From: Anoplolepis gracilipes
Lineage: Eukaryota > Arthropoda > Insecta > Hymenoptera > Formicidae
Direction of reading: 5' to 3'
Length of the DNA stretch: 64,000 bases
Assembly: GCF_047496725.1 (NCBI RefSeq)
Contig: NC_132974.1
Coordinates: 5,525,501 to 5,589,500 of the forward strand
The notes beneath the pieces were generated by a model that was not told where the DNA came from, ran no database searches, and worked only from the letters and a program-made list of their open reading frames with translations. Below are positions 63,919 through 64,000 of this stretch, one piece after another. The first letter of the stretch is position 1. Each line of letters begins with the position of its first letter. A program made the translations under genes and the position numbers.

Positions 63919-64000
63919 ATATAAAGGGACTAACCCACATTCGTGATGAATGAGGAACAAATGTTAACGTCGTCTACCAGAACGTACACGAACGGGAACA

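Overview
This window reads as an insect nuclear gene desert, most likely from a hymenopteran and possibly an ant. That attribution is inference. It rests on an AT-rich background broken by short CpG-dense islands, many long (GA)n/(CT)n and (TA)n microsatellites, arthropod-style TATA boxes and the absence of any bacterial-type gene packing. No protein-coding gene, tRNA, rRNA, CRISPR array or recognisable transposase or reverse transcriptase could be supported by reading both strands. The longest open frames (up to 168 codons) lie in GC-rich or microsatellite DNA where stops are rare. They overlap one another on both strands and match no family I recognise. The window is best read as intergenic DNA or the inside of a very long intron.

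Layout. 0-10 kb: AT-rich DNA with a degenerate 35-bp-period repeat that could sit inside an unannotated exon (2.5-2.95 kb), a miRNA-like hairpin (5.4 kb), a diverged tandem duplication (7.4-8.1 kb) and a dispersed duplication pair (8.6 and 9.5 kb). 10-20 kb: a GC-rich, regulatory-looking stretch ending in a perfect 22-bp-arm hairpin (10.73 kb), then alternating CpG-rich islands and AT-rich DNA. 20-30 kb: TATA-like elements, a G-rich stretch with folding potential (24.4 kb), a large island around 25.1-26.0 kb and a hairpin at 28.8 kb. 30-40 kb: a tandem duplication (32.9-33.25 kb), a nearly perfect 73-bp-arm foldback (34.7 kb), a 107-bp (GA)n tract (36.0 kb) and a ~50-bp repeated motif pair (37.2 and 38.2 kb). 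40-64 kb: more islands and microsatellites, an unrecognised 81-codon open frame behind a possible splice acceptor (61.4 kb), and a TATA-box candidate near the right edge (63.76 kb).

No set of genes works together here. The parts most worth a second look are the two perfect or near-perfect inverted repeats, the cluster of small local duplications, and the CpG-rich islands, which may be conserved regulatory elements. I see no evidence for a complete new biological system.
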